A stretch of 8,240 nucleotides of DNA, from NCBI GenBank assembly GCA_945897545.1, contig CAMDGJ010000128.1, positions 1-8,240 of the forward strand, given 5' to 3'. Positions 1-6,896 of this stretch are shown here, piece by piece; position 1 is the first letter of the stretch; every line of letters begins with the position of its first letter. The notes below the pieces were generated by a model that was not told where the DNA came from, ran no database searches, and saw nothing but the letters and a program-made list of their open reading frames with translations. Position numbers and translations under genes: made by a program. This stretch comes from Flavobacterium psychrophilum (GTDB lineage: Bacteria > Bacteroidota > Bacteroidia > Flavobacteriales > Flavobacteriaceae).

Positions 1-58
1 TCTTCTTTCATAAAAAAAGATTTAAGCAAGGACAGCTTTTTATAACCTAAAGTCCTCG

Positions 59-66
59 CAAATTTA
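59..66 (-). promoter_or_regulatory. Possible promoter -7 box for a gene leaving the left edge
   Basis: On the minus strand this reads TAAATTTG, a match to the Bacteroidota -7 consensus TAnnTTTG. A TTG lies 23 bases upstream, at the long end of the usual spacing. About 50 bases downstream, at positions 10-8 on the minus strand, there is an ATG preceded by a T-run. A neighbouring gene downstream of the oligopeptidase may therefore start at the window edge. Only three codons of it would be visible, so no CDS is called. The leader could fold through inverted copies at 26-33 and 52-59 (one mismatch), which could instead be a weak terminator stem for the oligopeptidase transcript. Such boxes also arise by chance in AT-rich DNA. 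Confidence 0.3.
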
Positions 67-81
67 ACAAAAATTTTCTAA

Positions 82-2142
82 TTACTTTTCAATATTCTCT
101 AAATCTAATAAAAAACTGTATTCTTTGGCCAATTCTTTAATGGCTTCAAACCTTCCCGAAGCGCCACCGTGACCAGCAACCATATTGGTATCTAAAAATA
201 AAACAGTATCATCCGTTTTTATATTTCGCAATTTAGCTACCCATTTAGCTGGTTCCCAGTACTGTACTTGTGAATCGTGCAGTCCGGTGGAAACATACAT
301 ATTGGGATACTTTTGTTCTTTTACATTATCATATGGCGAATAGGAAGCCATATACTTATAATACTTTTTGCTGTTTGGATTTCCCCATTCATCATATTCT
401 CCTGTAGTCAAAGGAATTGTATCGTCTAACATTGTAGTTATTACATCAACAAAAGGTACTTGAGCGATAATTCCATTAAACAATTCAGGAGCCATATTTA
501 TAATCGCTCCCATCAATAATCCTCCGGCAGAACCTCCTTCGGCATATAAATGCTCAGGCGAAGTATATTTTTGGTCGATTACAAATTTGGAACAATCTAT
601 AAAATCAGTAAACGTATTTTTCTTTTTTAGCAATTTTCCGTCTTCATACCATTGTCTTCCCAAATCTTCGCCACCACGAATGTGTGCTATAGCAAAAATA
701 AAACCTCGATCAAGTAATGTTAATCGGGTAGATGAAAAGCTAGCATCCATAGAATGTCCATACGAACCGTAGGCGTACAATAACAATGGATTCTTCCCGT
801 CCTTTTTCAATTCTTTTTTATAAACCATCGAAATAGGCACTTGGGTTCCGTCTTTTGCAGTGGCCCAAATTCGTTCTTCAGTATAGTTATTTTTATCGAA
901 TTTTCCGCCTAGAACTTGTTGCTCTTTCTTGATTTCCTTGGTCTTGGTTTTCAAATTGAAATCAATTACTGAGGAAGGAGTTGTCATTGATTGATAGGAA
1001 TAACGCAAAATATCCGTATCAAAATCGACGTTAGTTCCCGTGTAAGCGGTATACGTCTCACTATCAAAAGGCAAATAATATTCCCCTTCCCCACTCCACG
1101 GCATAATCCGAATTCTATTCAATCCATTGAAACGTTCTTCTACAACTAGAAAATCTTTGAAAATCTCAATATCTTCTAATAAAACATCCTCACGATGCGG
1201 AACAACTTCTATCCAATTCTCTTTTGAAGTGGCTGTTTCCAAAGTTTTCATCAACTTAAAATTCGTTGCTTTGTCAGCATTGGTCATTATGTAAAAACTG
1301 TCTTCATAATGATTGATACTGTATTCTAAACCTCGAACTCTTTTCTGGAAAATCCTAAATTTCCCGTCGGGATTGTCAGCTTCCAATATTCTATATTCAG
1401 TGGTCAAGGTAGTTCCCGACTCAATTGCTAGGTATTTTCGAGACTTGGATTTAGCGACCTCAACATTATAGGTTTCATCTTTTTCGAAATAAACCAATAC
1501 ATCATCGATTTGTTTTGCTCCTAATTTATGTTTAAAAATCTTGTCGGAACGCAAGGTAACTTGATCTTGACTCGAATAAAAAATAGTCTTATTGTCATTT
1601 GCCCAAACAGCATTCCCGGAAACTTTTTCAATTTTATCGGAAAGGATTTTACCTGTTTCCAAGTTTTTAACCTGAATGTCGTAGATTCGTCGACCAATGG
1701 TATCAATACTAAAAACGGCTAATTTATTATCTGGGCTGATGCTTAGACCTCCCAATTGGAAATACGATTTGCCTTTTGCCAATGTATTACAATCGAATAA
1801 AATTTCCTCTTTGGCCGAAAGGCTTTCCTTTTTTCTGGAATAAATGGGATAATTTTTTCCGGTTTCAAATCGGGTGATGTAGTAATAACCATTATAAAAA
1901 TAGGGCACAGATTCATCGTTTTCCTTTATTCTGCTTTTCATTTCTTCAAATAATTCTTTTTGAAAAGCGTTAGTATGGGCAGTCATTTTCTTGTAATAAG
2001 CGTTCTCCTTATTGAGATAATCAATAACTTCTGGGTTTTCGCGATCGTTCAACCAAAAGTAATTATCAATTCGAGTATCACCGAATCTCTCCAATGTCTT
2101 AGGAATTATTTTGGCGACCGGTGGCAATATTTTTTTTATCAT
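82..2142 (-). CDS. ptrB: Oligopeptidase B (S9A prolyl oligopeptidase family)
   Basis: Serine peptidase that in the characterised family cleaves short peptides after Arg or Lys in the cytoplasm. At 686 residues it matches E. coli PtrB. Residues about 1-75 and 415-686 form the alpha/beta-hydrolase part, and the middle is the seven-bladed propeller that gates access. The catalytic triad is readable: Ser538 in GGSAGG, Asp623 in LHDSQVQYWEP and His658 in GHGGASGRFE. The S1 acidic pair that selects basic residues is present as Glu582 and Asp584 in TTGEYDEWG; the second is Glu in the enterobacterial enzyme as I recall it. Of the two S2 aspartates, Asp466 is kept and the other is Ser468. There is no signal peptide; the N-terminus MIKKILPPVAKIIPKTL is typical of cytosolic members. 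The ATG at 2142 fits the family start. It is a single gene, divergent from ybaB. Confidence 0.93.
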   Translation of the reverse strand: MIKKILPPVAKIIPKTLERFGDTRIDNYFWLNDRENPEVIDYLNKENAYYKKMTAHTNAFQKELFEEMKSRIKENDESVPYFYNGYYYITRFETGKNYPIYSRKKESLSAKEEILFDCNTLAKGKSYFQLGGLSISPDNKLAVFSIDTIGRRIYDIQVKNLETGKILSDKIEKVSGNAVWANDNKTIFYSSQDQVTLRSDKIFKHKLGAKQIDDVLVYFEKDETYNVEVAKSKSRKYLAIESGTTLTTEYRILEADNPDGKFRIFQKRVRGLEYSINHYEDSFYIMTNADKATNFKLMKTLETATSKENWIEVVPHREDVLLEDIEIFKDFLVVEERFNGLNRIRIMPWSGEGEYYLPFDSETYTAYTGTNVDFDTDILRYSYQSMTTPSSVIDFNLKTKTKEIKKEQQVLGGKFDKNNYTEERIWATAKDGTQVPISMVYKKELKKDGKNPLLLYAYGSYGHSMDASFSSTRLTLLDRGFIFAIAHIRGGEDLGRQWYEDGKLLKKKNTFTDFIDCSKFVIDQKYTSPEHLYAEGGSAGGLLMGAIINMAPELFNGIIAQVPFVDVITTMLDDTIPLTTGEYDEWGNPNSKKYYKYMASYSPYDNVKEQKYPNMYVSTGLHDSQVQYWEPAKWVAKLRNIKTDDTVLFLDTNMVAGHGGASGRFEAIKELAKEYSFLLDLENIEK

Positions 2143-2174
2143 AATTTAATCTTTCGGATTTGAAGAGCTTGTTA

Positions 2175-2182
2175 CAAAAATA
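2175..2182 (-). promoter_or_regulatory. Candidate -7 box for the oligopeptidase gene
   Basis: The minus strand reads TATTTTTG, matching TAnnTTTG, 32 bases before the ATG at 2142. The predicted transcript would begin near 2168, giving a leader of about 26 bases. No TTG was found at the expected -33 spacing, so the call rests on the -7 box and its position. Confidence 0.45.
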
Positions 2183-2250
2183 ACCTAAAGAGCGTTTAGA
2201 ATGAATCTATATTTTATCAAAAAATTAATCATTATCACTTTGCAATATAG

Positions 2251-2258
2251 TAATTTTG
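2251..2258 (+). promoter_or_regulatory. Candidate -7 box for ybaB
   Basis: TAATTTTG matches the Bacteroidota -7 consensus and lies 25 bases before the ybaB ATG. The resulting leader would be about 20 bases, almost entirely A and T, with no Shine-Dalgarno sequence, as is usual in this phylum. No clear -33 TTG is present at standard spacing. Confidence 0.5.
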
Positions 2259-2283
2259 CGGGACATATTTAAAAATTATAAAA

Positions 2284-2604
2284 ATGGATTTAATGGGAAT
2301 GATGGGTAAATTGAAAGAAACCCAACGAAAAATCGAAGAAACAAAATTACGTCTGGACTCGGTTTTAATAGACGAACAAAGCAATGACGGTACATTGAAA
2401 GTAACTTTCACGGCAAATGGAAAACTAAAGTCTATCTCTATAGCCGATTCTTTATTGGAAGACAAAGAACAATTAGAAGATTATTTGATTGTGACCTTAA
2501 ACAAAGCCATCGAAAAAGCCGCAAAAGTAAATCAAGCAGAATTAGATGCTGTTGCCAAAGTCGATATGCCAATGATTCCAGGAATGGATGAAATGTTTAA
2601 ATAA
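2284..2604 (+). CDS. ybaB: YbaB/EbfC family nucleoid-associated protein
   Basis: Small DNA-binding protein of the YbaB/EbfC family, which forms dimers that bind DNA and associate with the nucleoid. At 106 residues it is close to the E. coli protein (109). The N-terminal Met-rich stretch [21 protein letters not shown] leads into a long helix. The central strands follow (residues about 38-56, [17 protein letters not shown]), then a C-terminal helix ending in the typical Met/Pro-rich tail [12 protein letters not shown]. In many bacteria ybaB lies between dnaX and recR; here it stands alone between the oligopeptidase and threonine aldolase genes, a different context. The ATG at 2284 follows an A/T-rich leader and gives the expected family N-terminus. 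Confidence 0.93.
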   Translation: MDLMGMMGKLKETQRKIEETKLRLDSVLIDEQSNDGTLKVTFTANGKLKSISIADSLLEDKEQLEDYLIVTLNKAIEKAAKVNQAELDAVAKVDMPMIPGMDEMFK

Positions 2605-2815
2605 CCTGGACTAAAGTCCAACCTCACAAAACAAAATGCTGAGCCTCTGGCTCTTTATAATTTTGGATATAAGCTAGTTACATAGAAATCGACCGGACTG
2701 AAGTCCAGCCTTACAAAATATTCCGAGCCTCTGGCTCTTTATCATTTTGAATGTGATAGTTCCATTGGAACGAACCATCTTGTAACAACGGATTTTAATC
2801 CGTTGGATAAGGTCA
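2605..2815. repeat. Hairpin-rich intergenic repeat cluster between convergent ybaB and ltaE
   Basis: This 211-bp gene-free stretch holds two tandem copies of a unit of about 60 bases (roughly 2605-2667 and 2693-2752, offset 84-87). Each unit has two small inverted repeats. The first is TGGACTAAAGTCCA at 2607-2620, matched by GGACTGAAGTCC at 2695-2706. The second is GAGCCTCTGGCTC at 2641-2653 and again at 2725-2737. Two further perfect hairpins follow: GTTCCATTGGAAC at 2759-2771 and CAACGGATTTTAATCCGTTG at 2786-2805 (9-bp stem, TT loop). The stems are conserved while the linkers drift, so the hairpins look like the selected part. Position after two converging stop codons suggests that they also end transcription from both sides. 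The style resembles dispersed REP-like palindromes, but no copies outside this window can be checked here. Confidence 0.8.
2786..2805. terminator. Hairpin near the ltaE stop, possible bidirectional terminator
   Basis: A perfect 9-bp stem with a two-base TT loop lies 10 bases beyond the ltaE stop codon (2816-2818) and at the far end of the cluster from ybaB. There is no strong U-tract on either side, so intrinsic termination is inferred from position and stem strength. Confidence 0.45.
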
Positions 2816-3838
2816 CTATACCAACTTCTCTAAAGTATCCAACACATAAGTGTGCATCACTTCGCGATAATCAAGATGGGTGACAATACGCAGTTTTCCG
2901 TGACCCATTGAGCTTATAGCAATTCCTTTTTGTTTTAATTTTTCCATTAAAGCGGCTGCGCTAATTTGAGGATGTATTGAAAAAATCAAGATATTGGTTT
3001 CTATAGGTTCTACTTTTTGAACCCAATTCAGTTTTTCCAAAACAGCTCCTATTTCCTTGGCACGGCGATGATCATCGGCTAACCTTTTGATATTGTTATC
3101 TAAAGCATAAATTCCGGCTGCCGCCAAATAACCTACCTGACGCATTCCGCCACCCAGTATTTTTCTAATTCTCAAAGCCCTGTGAATAGTCGCTTTATCA
3201 GCCAAAAGAAGAGAACCAATTGGCGCTCCCAAACCTTTAGATAAACAAACAGAAATCGTATCAAATACTTTTCCGTATTCCTTAGGATTGTCATTAGTGG
3301 CTACTAAAGCGTTCCAAATCCGAGCACCATCTAAGTGAAATTTTAAATTATTAGCATCACAGACTTTCTTGATTTTTTTGAATTCTTCGAAATCATAACA
3401 AGCACCACCGCCTTTGTTGGTGGTGTTTTCTACACAAACTAAACTCGTAAGTGGACTATGATAAAACTCTGGATCGTTAATAGATACTGCAACTTGTTCG
3501 GCAGTGATCATTCCGCGATTTCCGTCTAAAAGACAACAAGAAACACCGCTGTTAAAAGAGGCTCCACCGCCTTCATAATTGTAAACGTGCGCCCATTTAT
3601 CGGCGATTAATTGCTCTCCTGGTTGTGTATGTAGTTTGATTGCCGTTTGATTTGCCATTGTTCCTGAAGGAAAAAAGAGCGCCGCTTCCATCCCAAACAT
3701 TGCGGCCACTTTAGCTTCTAATTCAATTACGGTTGGATCTTGTTTATAGACATCGTCGCCTACCTCCGCTTTGAACATTTCGTGTAACATTTCTGGCGAC
3801 GGCTTAGTTACGGTATCACTAATTAAATTAATTTCCAT
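2816..3838 (-). CDS. ltaE: Low-specificity L-threonine aldolase
   Basis: PLP-dependent fold-type I enzyme that splits L-threonine or L-allo-threonine to glycine and acetaldehyde in the cytoplasm. It has 340 residues from the chosen start; E. coli LtaE has 333. Readable landmarks are SDTVTKPSPEML at 7-18 and FPSGTMANQTA at 56-66, a cofactor phosphate-binding region. His84 in DKWAHVYNYE corresponds to the His stacked on the PLP ring, and HLDGARIWNA (168-177) carries Asp170 and Arg173. The Schiff-base lysine is Lys201 in CLSKGLGAPIGS, and RIVTHLD near 317-323 is the C-terminal signature. The start is set at the ATG of MEINLISDTV. An in-frame ATG 24 codons upstream (3910) would translate the palindromic leader and adds residues foreign to the family. 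The gene is divergent from prfB. Confidence 0.93.
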   Translation of the reverse strand: MEINLISDTVTKPSPEMLHEMFKAEVGDDVYKQDPTVIELEAKVAAMFGMEAALFFPSGTMANQTAIKLHTQPGEQLIADKWAHVYNYEGGGASFNSGVSCCLLDGNRGMITAEQVAVSINDPEFYHSPLTSLVCVENTTNKGGGACYDFEEFKKIKKVCDANNLKFHLDGARIWNALVATNDNPKEYGKVFDTISVCLSKGLGAPIGSLLLADKATIHRALRIRKILGGGMRQVGYLAAAGIYALDNNIKRLADDHRRAKEIGAVLEKLNWVQKVEPIETNILIFSIHPQISAAALMEKLKQKGIAISSMGHGKLRIVTHLDYREVMHTYVLDTLEKLV

Positions 3839-3854
3839 TATTCTTGTTTTTAAT

Positions 3855-3882
3855 ATAGGGACAAGTCGCGACTTGTCCCTAT
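3855..3882. repeat. 28-bp perfect palindrome in the ltaE-prfB spacer
   Basis: The half-site ATAGGGACAAGTCG (3855-3868) is followed directly by its exact complement CGACTTGTCCCTAT (3869-3882), with no central spacer. It would lie in the 5' leader of ltaE, ending 16 bases before its ATG. It also covers the -33 region of the prfB promoter. It could be a dimer-binding operator, a leader hairpin or a dispersed palindromic repeat. The sequence does not decide among these. Confidence 0.85.
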
Positions 3883-3902
3883 CAGTATTTTTTCTATTTT
3901 TG
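3873..3902 (+). promoter_or_regulatory. Promoter for prfB (TTG-N19-TATTTTTG)
   Basis: TTG at 3873-3875 and TATTTTTG at 3895-3902 are separated by exactly 19 bases, matching the Bacteroidota -33/-7 pattern TTG-N17-23-TAnnTTTG. Transcription would start near 3909, giving a leader of about 16 bases before the prfB ATG at 3925. The -33 element sits inside the right half of the 28-bp palindrome, so a protein bound there would compete with sigma factor. Confidence 0.6.
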
Positions 3903-3907
3903 TAGCA

Positions 3908-3915
3908 CAAAATTA
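3908..3915 (-). promoter_or_regulatory. Candidate -7 box for ltaE
   Basis: The minus strand reads TAATTTTG, matching TAnnTTTG. The predicted start near 3901 would give an ltaE leader of about 60 bases that contains the whole 28-bp palindrome. The box lies just downstream of the prfB -7 box on the opposite strand, so the two promoters face apart and overlap. No good -33 TTG is seen at standard spacing. Confidence 0.45.
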
Positions 3916-3924
3916 CTATAATTT

Positions 3925-5023
3925 ATGACAACTACCGAACAAATAAAAGGTATTGTAGAGCGCCTTGGTGCGTTGAGGAGGTATCTTTGACGTTGATGCC
4001 AAACTTATCGAAATTACAAACGAAGAAGAAAAAACCTTGGCTACAGACTTTTGGAACAATCCAAAAGAAGCTGAAGCGTATGTAAAAACACTTCGTTCCA
4101 AGAAAAAATGGATTGAAGATTACAACAAGGCGGTCGAAATGACTGATGAGTTGCAACTCGCCTATGAATTCTATAAAGAAGGAGAACTTTCAGCAGAAGA
4201 ATTGGACGAGCAATACAACCTCACCCAAAACCATATTGAAGCCATCGAATTCAAAAATATGTTGTCTGATGAAGGCGATAGTTTGAGTGCTGTAATACAG
4301 ATTACTGCTGGTGCTGGCGGAACGGAAAGTTGCGATTGGGCTTCGATGTTGATGCGAATGTATATGATGTGGGCCGAAAAATCGGACTACAAAATTCGGG
4401 AACTTAATTATCAGGAAGGCGATGCGGCAGGAATAAAAACCGTAACTTTAGAAATTGAGGGTGATTACGCTTTTGGTTATCTCAAAGGCGAAAATGGAGT
4501 GCATCGATTGGTACGTATTTCTCCATTTGACAGTAACGCTAAGCGACACACTTCGTTTGTTTCAGTCTATGTATATCCTCTGGTTGACGATACAATTGAA
4601 ATTGATATCAATCCTGCTGATATCGAAATCATTACCTCGCGTTCCAGCGGAGCTGGCGGTCAAAATGTGAATAAAGTGGAGACAAAAGTGCAACTGACTC
4701 ACAAGCCTTCGGGAATTCAGATTCAATGCTCTGAAACACGTTCGCAACACGACAACAGAAACCGTGCAATGCAAATGCTGAAATCACAATTGTACGAAAT
4801 TGAACTCAAAAAGCAACAAGCGCAACGCTCTGATATTGAAGCTGGAAAAATGAAAATCGAATGGGGTTCGCAAATACGGAATTATGTAATGCAACCTTAT
4901 AAATTAGTCAAAGACGTTCGTACTAGTTATGAAACCAGTAATGTTGATGGAGTTATGAATGGCGAAATCGATGAGTTTTTGAAAGCCTTTTTGATGATGA
5001 TGGGACAACGCGAGGAGGAATAA
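3925..5023 (+). CDS. prfB: Peptide chain release factor 2 (programmed +1 frameshift)
   Basis: Class I release factor that reads UAA and UGA and triggers peptide release on the ribosome. The gene is split between two frames. Codons 3925-3987 encode [21 protein letters not shown], followed by in-frame TGA at 3988-3990. Skipping T3988 continues as GAC GTT GAT (DVDAKLIEI) to the stop at 5021-5023. The joined product is 365 residues, the same length as E. coli RF2. The stop-codon recognition motif Ser199-Pro200-Phe201 lies in [15 protein letters not shown]. The catalytic Gly244-Gly245-Gln246 lies in [14 protein letters not shown]. The SPF motif, rather than PxT, identifies RF2 over RF1. A start at the TTG at 4037, which opens the downstream frame alone, would lose 37 residues and is rejected. 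The gene is divergent from ltaE and convergent with the ars operon. Confidence 0.96.
3976..3991 (+). promoter_or_regulatory. RF2 programmed frameshift site
   Basis: AGGAGG (3976-3981), TAT, CTT, then TGA C (3988-3991) reproduces the classic RF2 recoding signal. An internal Shine-Dalgarno-like sequence lies three bases before the slippery CUU, followed by UGA with a weak +4 C. When RF2 is scarce, the P-site tRNA slips from CUU to UUU and translation resumes at GAC. When RF2 is plentiful, it terminates its own synthesis after 21 residues. Conservation of all four elements with correct spacing argues against a sequencing error. Confidence 0.95.
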
Positions 5024-5030
5024 TTTTAAG

Positions 5031-5064
5031 TTTGCAGGTGACAATTTGCAGGTCTCAGTTTGCA
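5031..5064 (+). repeat. Short tandem repeat, 14-bp period, downstream of prfB
   Basis: TTTGCA recurs at 5031-5036, 5045-5050 and 5059-5064, at an exact 14-base spacing. The first two units extend to TTTGCAGGTGACAA and TTTGCAGGTCTCAG. The third is only the core. It starts eight bases after the prfB stop and lies before the terminator hairpin. No function can be assigned. Confidence 0.7.
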
Positions 5065-5086
5065 TTTAGATTTAGTATTGAATATT

Positions 5087-5118
5087 AAACCCGACAGGTT
5101 TTTAAACCTGTTGGGTTT
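5087..5118. terminator. Bidirectional terminator between prfB and the ars operon
   Basis: AAACCCGACAGGTTT (5087-5101), a TT loop, then AAACCTGTTGGGTTT (5104-5118) form a 15-bp stem with a single G-T pair. It starts one base from the acr3 stop codon (5120-5122) and 64 bases after the prfB stop. A/T-rich tracts flank it on both sides, so it can terminate both converging transcripts. Confidence 0.8.
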
Positions 5119-5119
5119 C

Positions 5120-6184
5120 TTATTTAGAATAATATTTTTTTCTGAACCAAAAAGCGACATTTACCAAAGCTATTAATGCTGGCACCTCGACCAGCGGACC
5201 AATAACTCCCGCAAAAGCTTGTCCGCTATTAATTCCAAAAACACCTATGGCGACTGCAATGGCCAATTCGAAATTGTTTCCAGTTGCCGTGAAGGCAATG
5301 GCTGTTGATTTTGAATAATCAGCGCCAAAGTATTTTCCGATGAAGAAACTAATGACGAACATTATCATAAAATAAATCACTAACGGAATAGCAATAAGCA
5401 CAACATCCATTGGAATTTGAACAATTAATTCGCCTTTCAGACTAAACATCAAAATGATTGTAAACAACAACGAGATTAATGTTATTGGTGAAATAAAAGG
5501 TACGTATTTGGTTTCAAACCACTCTGCCCCTTTAATGGCAATTAGTGAATAACGGCTGATAATTCCAAGGGCAAAAGGAATTCCTAAATAGATTCCAACA
5601 CTTTCGGCAATTTGTCCGATACTGATGTTGACTTCAAAACCGGTGTAACCAAAATAAGGCGGCAAAATCGTAATGAAAACATAGGCATAAACACTGTAAA
5701 GTAATACCTGAAAAATACTGTTTAATGCGATTAATCCAGCTGCATATTCCCTATTTCCGTCGGCTAAATCATTCCAAACAACCACCATTGCGATACATCG
5801 AGCCAACCCAATCAGGATTACACCAATCATATATTCCGGATAACCCTTTAAAAATAATAATGCCAATGCAAACATTAAAATTGGACCCACAATCCAATTA
5901 AGAAATAGAGAAACTCCTAGCACTTTTGTGTTTTTGAATACTTCGCCCATTTGCTCGTATTTTACTTTTGCCAAAGGTGGATACATCATCAAAATTAATC
6001 CTATTGCCAAAGGAATATTCGTTGTTCCACTAGAAAAGGAATTGATAAAACCGCTAGTTGATGGTATGAAATAACCAATAGAAACTCCGATAGCCATCGC
6101 CAAGAATATCCAAAGAGTTAAAAAGCGATCTAAAAAACCTAACTTTTTTCTTTCTACTACTGGTGTACAATTATTTGATGACAT
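5120..6184 (-). CDS. acr3: ACR3 family arsenite efflux permease
   Basis: Inner-membrane permease that exports arsenite, energised by the membrane potential or proton gradient; member of the BASS/bile-acid-transporter superfamily. At 354 residues it has family length, with about ten hydrophobic segments (near 19-40, 53-70, 86-111, 117-137, 148-173, 190-212, 228-249, 261-285, 293-317 and 324-346). The conserved cysteine of the fourth segment, required for transport in characterised Acr3 proteins, is Cys130 in [18 protein letters not shown]. The conserved acidic segment [16 protein letters not shown] holds Glu306, and [13 protein letters not shown] holds Glu333. It is the last gene of the ars operon and begins two bases after the upstream stop codon, so translational coupling is likely. 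No ArsA-type ATPase gene is visible in the window, consistent with a secondary carrier. Annotation pipelines often name this gene arsB, but the protein is ACR3-type and not the unrelated ArsB antiporter. Confidence 0.95.
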   Translation of the reverse strand: MSSNNCTPVVERKKLGFLDRFLTLWIFLAMAIGVSIGYFIPSTSGFINSFSSGTTNIPLAIGLILMMYPPLAKVKYEQMGEVFKNTKVLGVSLFLNWIVGPILMFALALLFLKGYPEYMIGVILIGLARCIAMVVVWNDLADGNREYAAGLIALNSIFQVLLYSVYAYVFITILPPYFGYTGFEVNISIGQIAESVGIYLGIPFALGIISRYSLIAIKGAEWFETKYVPFISPITLISLLFTIILMFSLKGELIVQIPMDVVLIAIPLVIYFMIMFVISFFIGKYFGADYSKSTAIAFTATGNNFELAIAVAIGVFGINSGQAFAGVIGPLVEVPALIALVNVAFWFRKKYYSK

Positions 6185-6186
6185 TA

Positions 6187-6894
6187 TTATTGTTTGATCT
6201 GTGAAAATACATAAAACATTTCACGAGCGATTTGTCGGCATCTTTCGTCGTATTTTTCATTTTGTTGTGGTGTGTTATCAAATGCTTTTGGGTCTTGGTA
6301 CGGTAAACCTAATCGGAAATCGGCTCCATTAACATTCGGGCAAGATTTGTCAGCTTCAGAGCAAACCATAATTGCACCAAAATTTTGAGTTGGATTTGTT
6401 GAATAGGTATATTTTTTTGAAAACAGAACTATTGGATTTATTTCATCACCGATTATAGCAGTCCAGATTGGGTTTTCACTTTGTTGATTGGATTGAAATT
6501 CTATTCCTGTTTTTTCAAGAGCAAGTATTGCATTTTTATTGACTTTTGTTTGTTCTGTTCCTCCAGAGAATGTGCTTACCATTTTTACATCATAATATAT
6601 GGAGGCAATTTGTGACCAAACTTGCGCCATATGACTTCTTCGAGAATTACTTGTGCATACAAAAAGTAAATTGATTGCTTTTTTTTCTTTTTGTTGTTCT
6701 GAAATGTAATTGGCTAATTCATTTAAACTGGCTTTTGTTTCTTCATCAATCTGATTAAATTCGGATGGAATTGATTTACAATATGTTAAAAGTTTTGGAT
6801 TCAAATCTGGCTTTGGTGTATTTACAAACGATAAAGAGATTATACAACTTAAGAGTATGATTGTATTTAAAAATATTTTTTTATAGTTTTTCAT
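6187..6894 (-). CDS. ArsC-like low-molecular-weight phosphatase-fold protein with N-terminal signal or anchor segment
   Basis: 235-residue protein of the LMW protein-tyrosine-phosphatase/thioredoxin-coupled arsenate reductase fold. The catalytic P-loop is Cys80-x5-Arg86-Ser87 in [15 protein letters not shown]. Cys178 and Cys185 (CSEADKSC) match the second and third redox cysteines of S. aureus/B. subtilis ArsC, including the CX6C spacing. Asp201 in YQDPKAFD fits the general acid. Residues 1-23 are a basic start followed by a hydrophobic run ([18 protein letters not shown]), like a signal peptide or membrane anchor. Cys17 makes a formal lipobox, but the hydrophobic residues after it make a lipoprotein unlikely. 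If exported, it would act in the periplasm, where cytosolic thioredoxin is absent. It is a paralogue of the gene just upstream, sharing [11 protein letters not shown] and FYVFSQIK exactly. It could be an arsenate reductase or another phosphatase; the operon favours an arsenic role. Confidence 0.82.
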   Translation of the reverse strand: MKNYKKIFLNTIILLSCIISLSFVNTPKPDLNPKLLTYCKSIPSEFNQIDEETKASLNELANYISEQQKEKKAINLLFVCTSNSRRSHMAQVWSQIASIYYDVKMVSTFSGGTEQTKVNKNAILALEKTGIEFQSNQQSENPIWTAIIGDEINPIVLFSKKYTYSTNPTQNFGAIMVCSEADKSCPNVNGADFRLGLPYQDPKAFDNTPQQNEKYDERCRQIAREMFYVFSQIKQ

Positions 6895-6896
6895 TT

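Noticed and set aside
1..50. Tail of a plus-strand gene ending near 45 or 50
   Set aside because: Two plus-strand frames are open from the edge (stops at 45 and 50), but each gives only about 14-16 residues with no recognisable motif, so neither can be supported.
2605..2806. CRISPR array
   Set aside because: There are only two tandem units, each with internal palindromes and drifting linkers. No equal-length direct repeats with unique spacers and no cas genes are present.
3839..3910. N-terminal extension of threonine aldolase from an in-frame ATG at 3910
   Set aside because: It would add 24 residues (MCYKNRKNTDRDKSRLV...) that translate the palindrome and lie upstream of the family N-terminus MEINLISDTV. 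It also conflicts with the predicted ltaE transcription start near 3901.
3925..4037. prfB as a frameshifted pseudogene, or as a shorter gene starting at TTG 4037
   Set aside because: The in-frame UGA sits in a complete RF2 recoding signal, and the joined product is exactly family length, so this is programmed frameshifting and not damage.
4455..4774. Overlapping small reading frames within prfB on both strands
   Set aside because: They lie entirely inside a well-supported conserved gene, lack family resemblance and have no promoter or initiation signals.
6841..6846. Lipoprotein signal (LLSC, Cys17) in the exported ArsC-like protein
   Set aside because: The four residues match a loose lipobox, but the residues after the Cys are a continued hydrophobic run (IISLSF). 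This fits a plain signal peptide or anchor better than a Bacteroidota lipoprotein tail.
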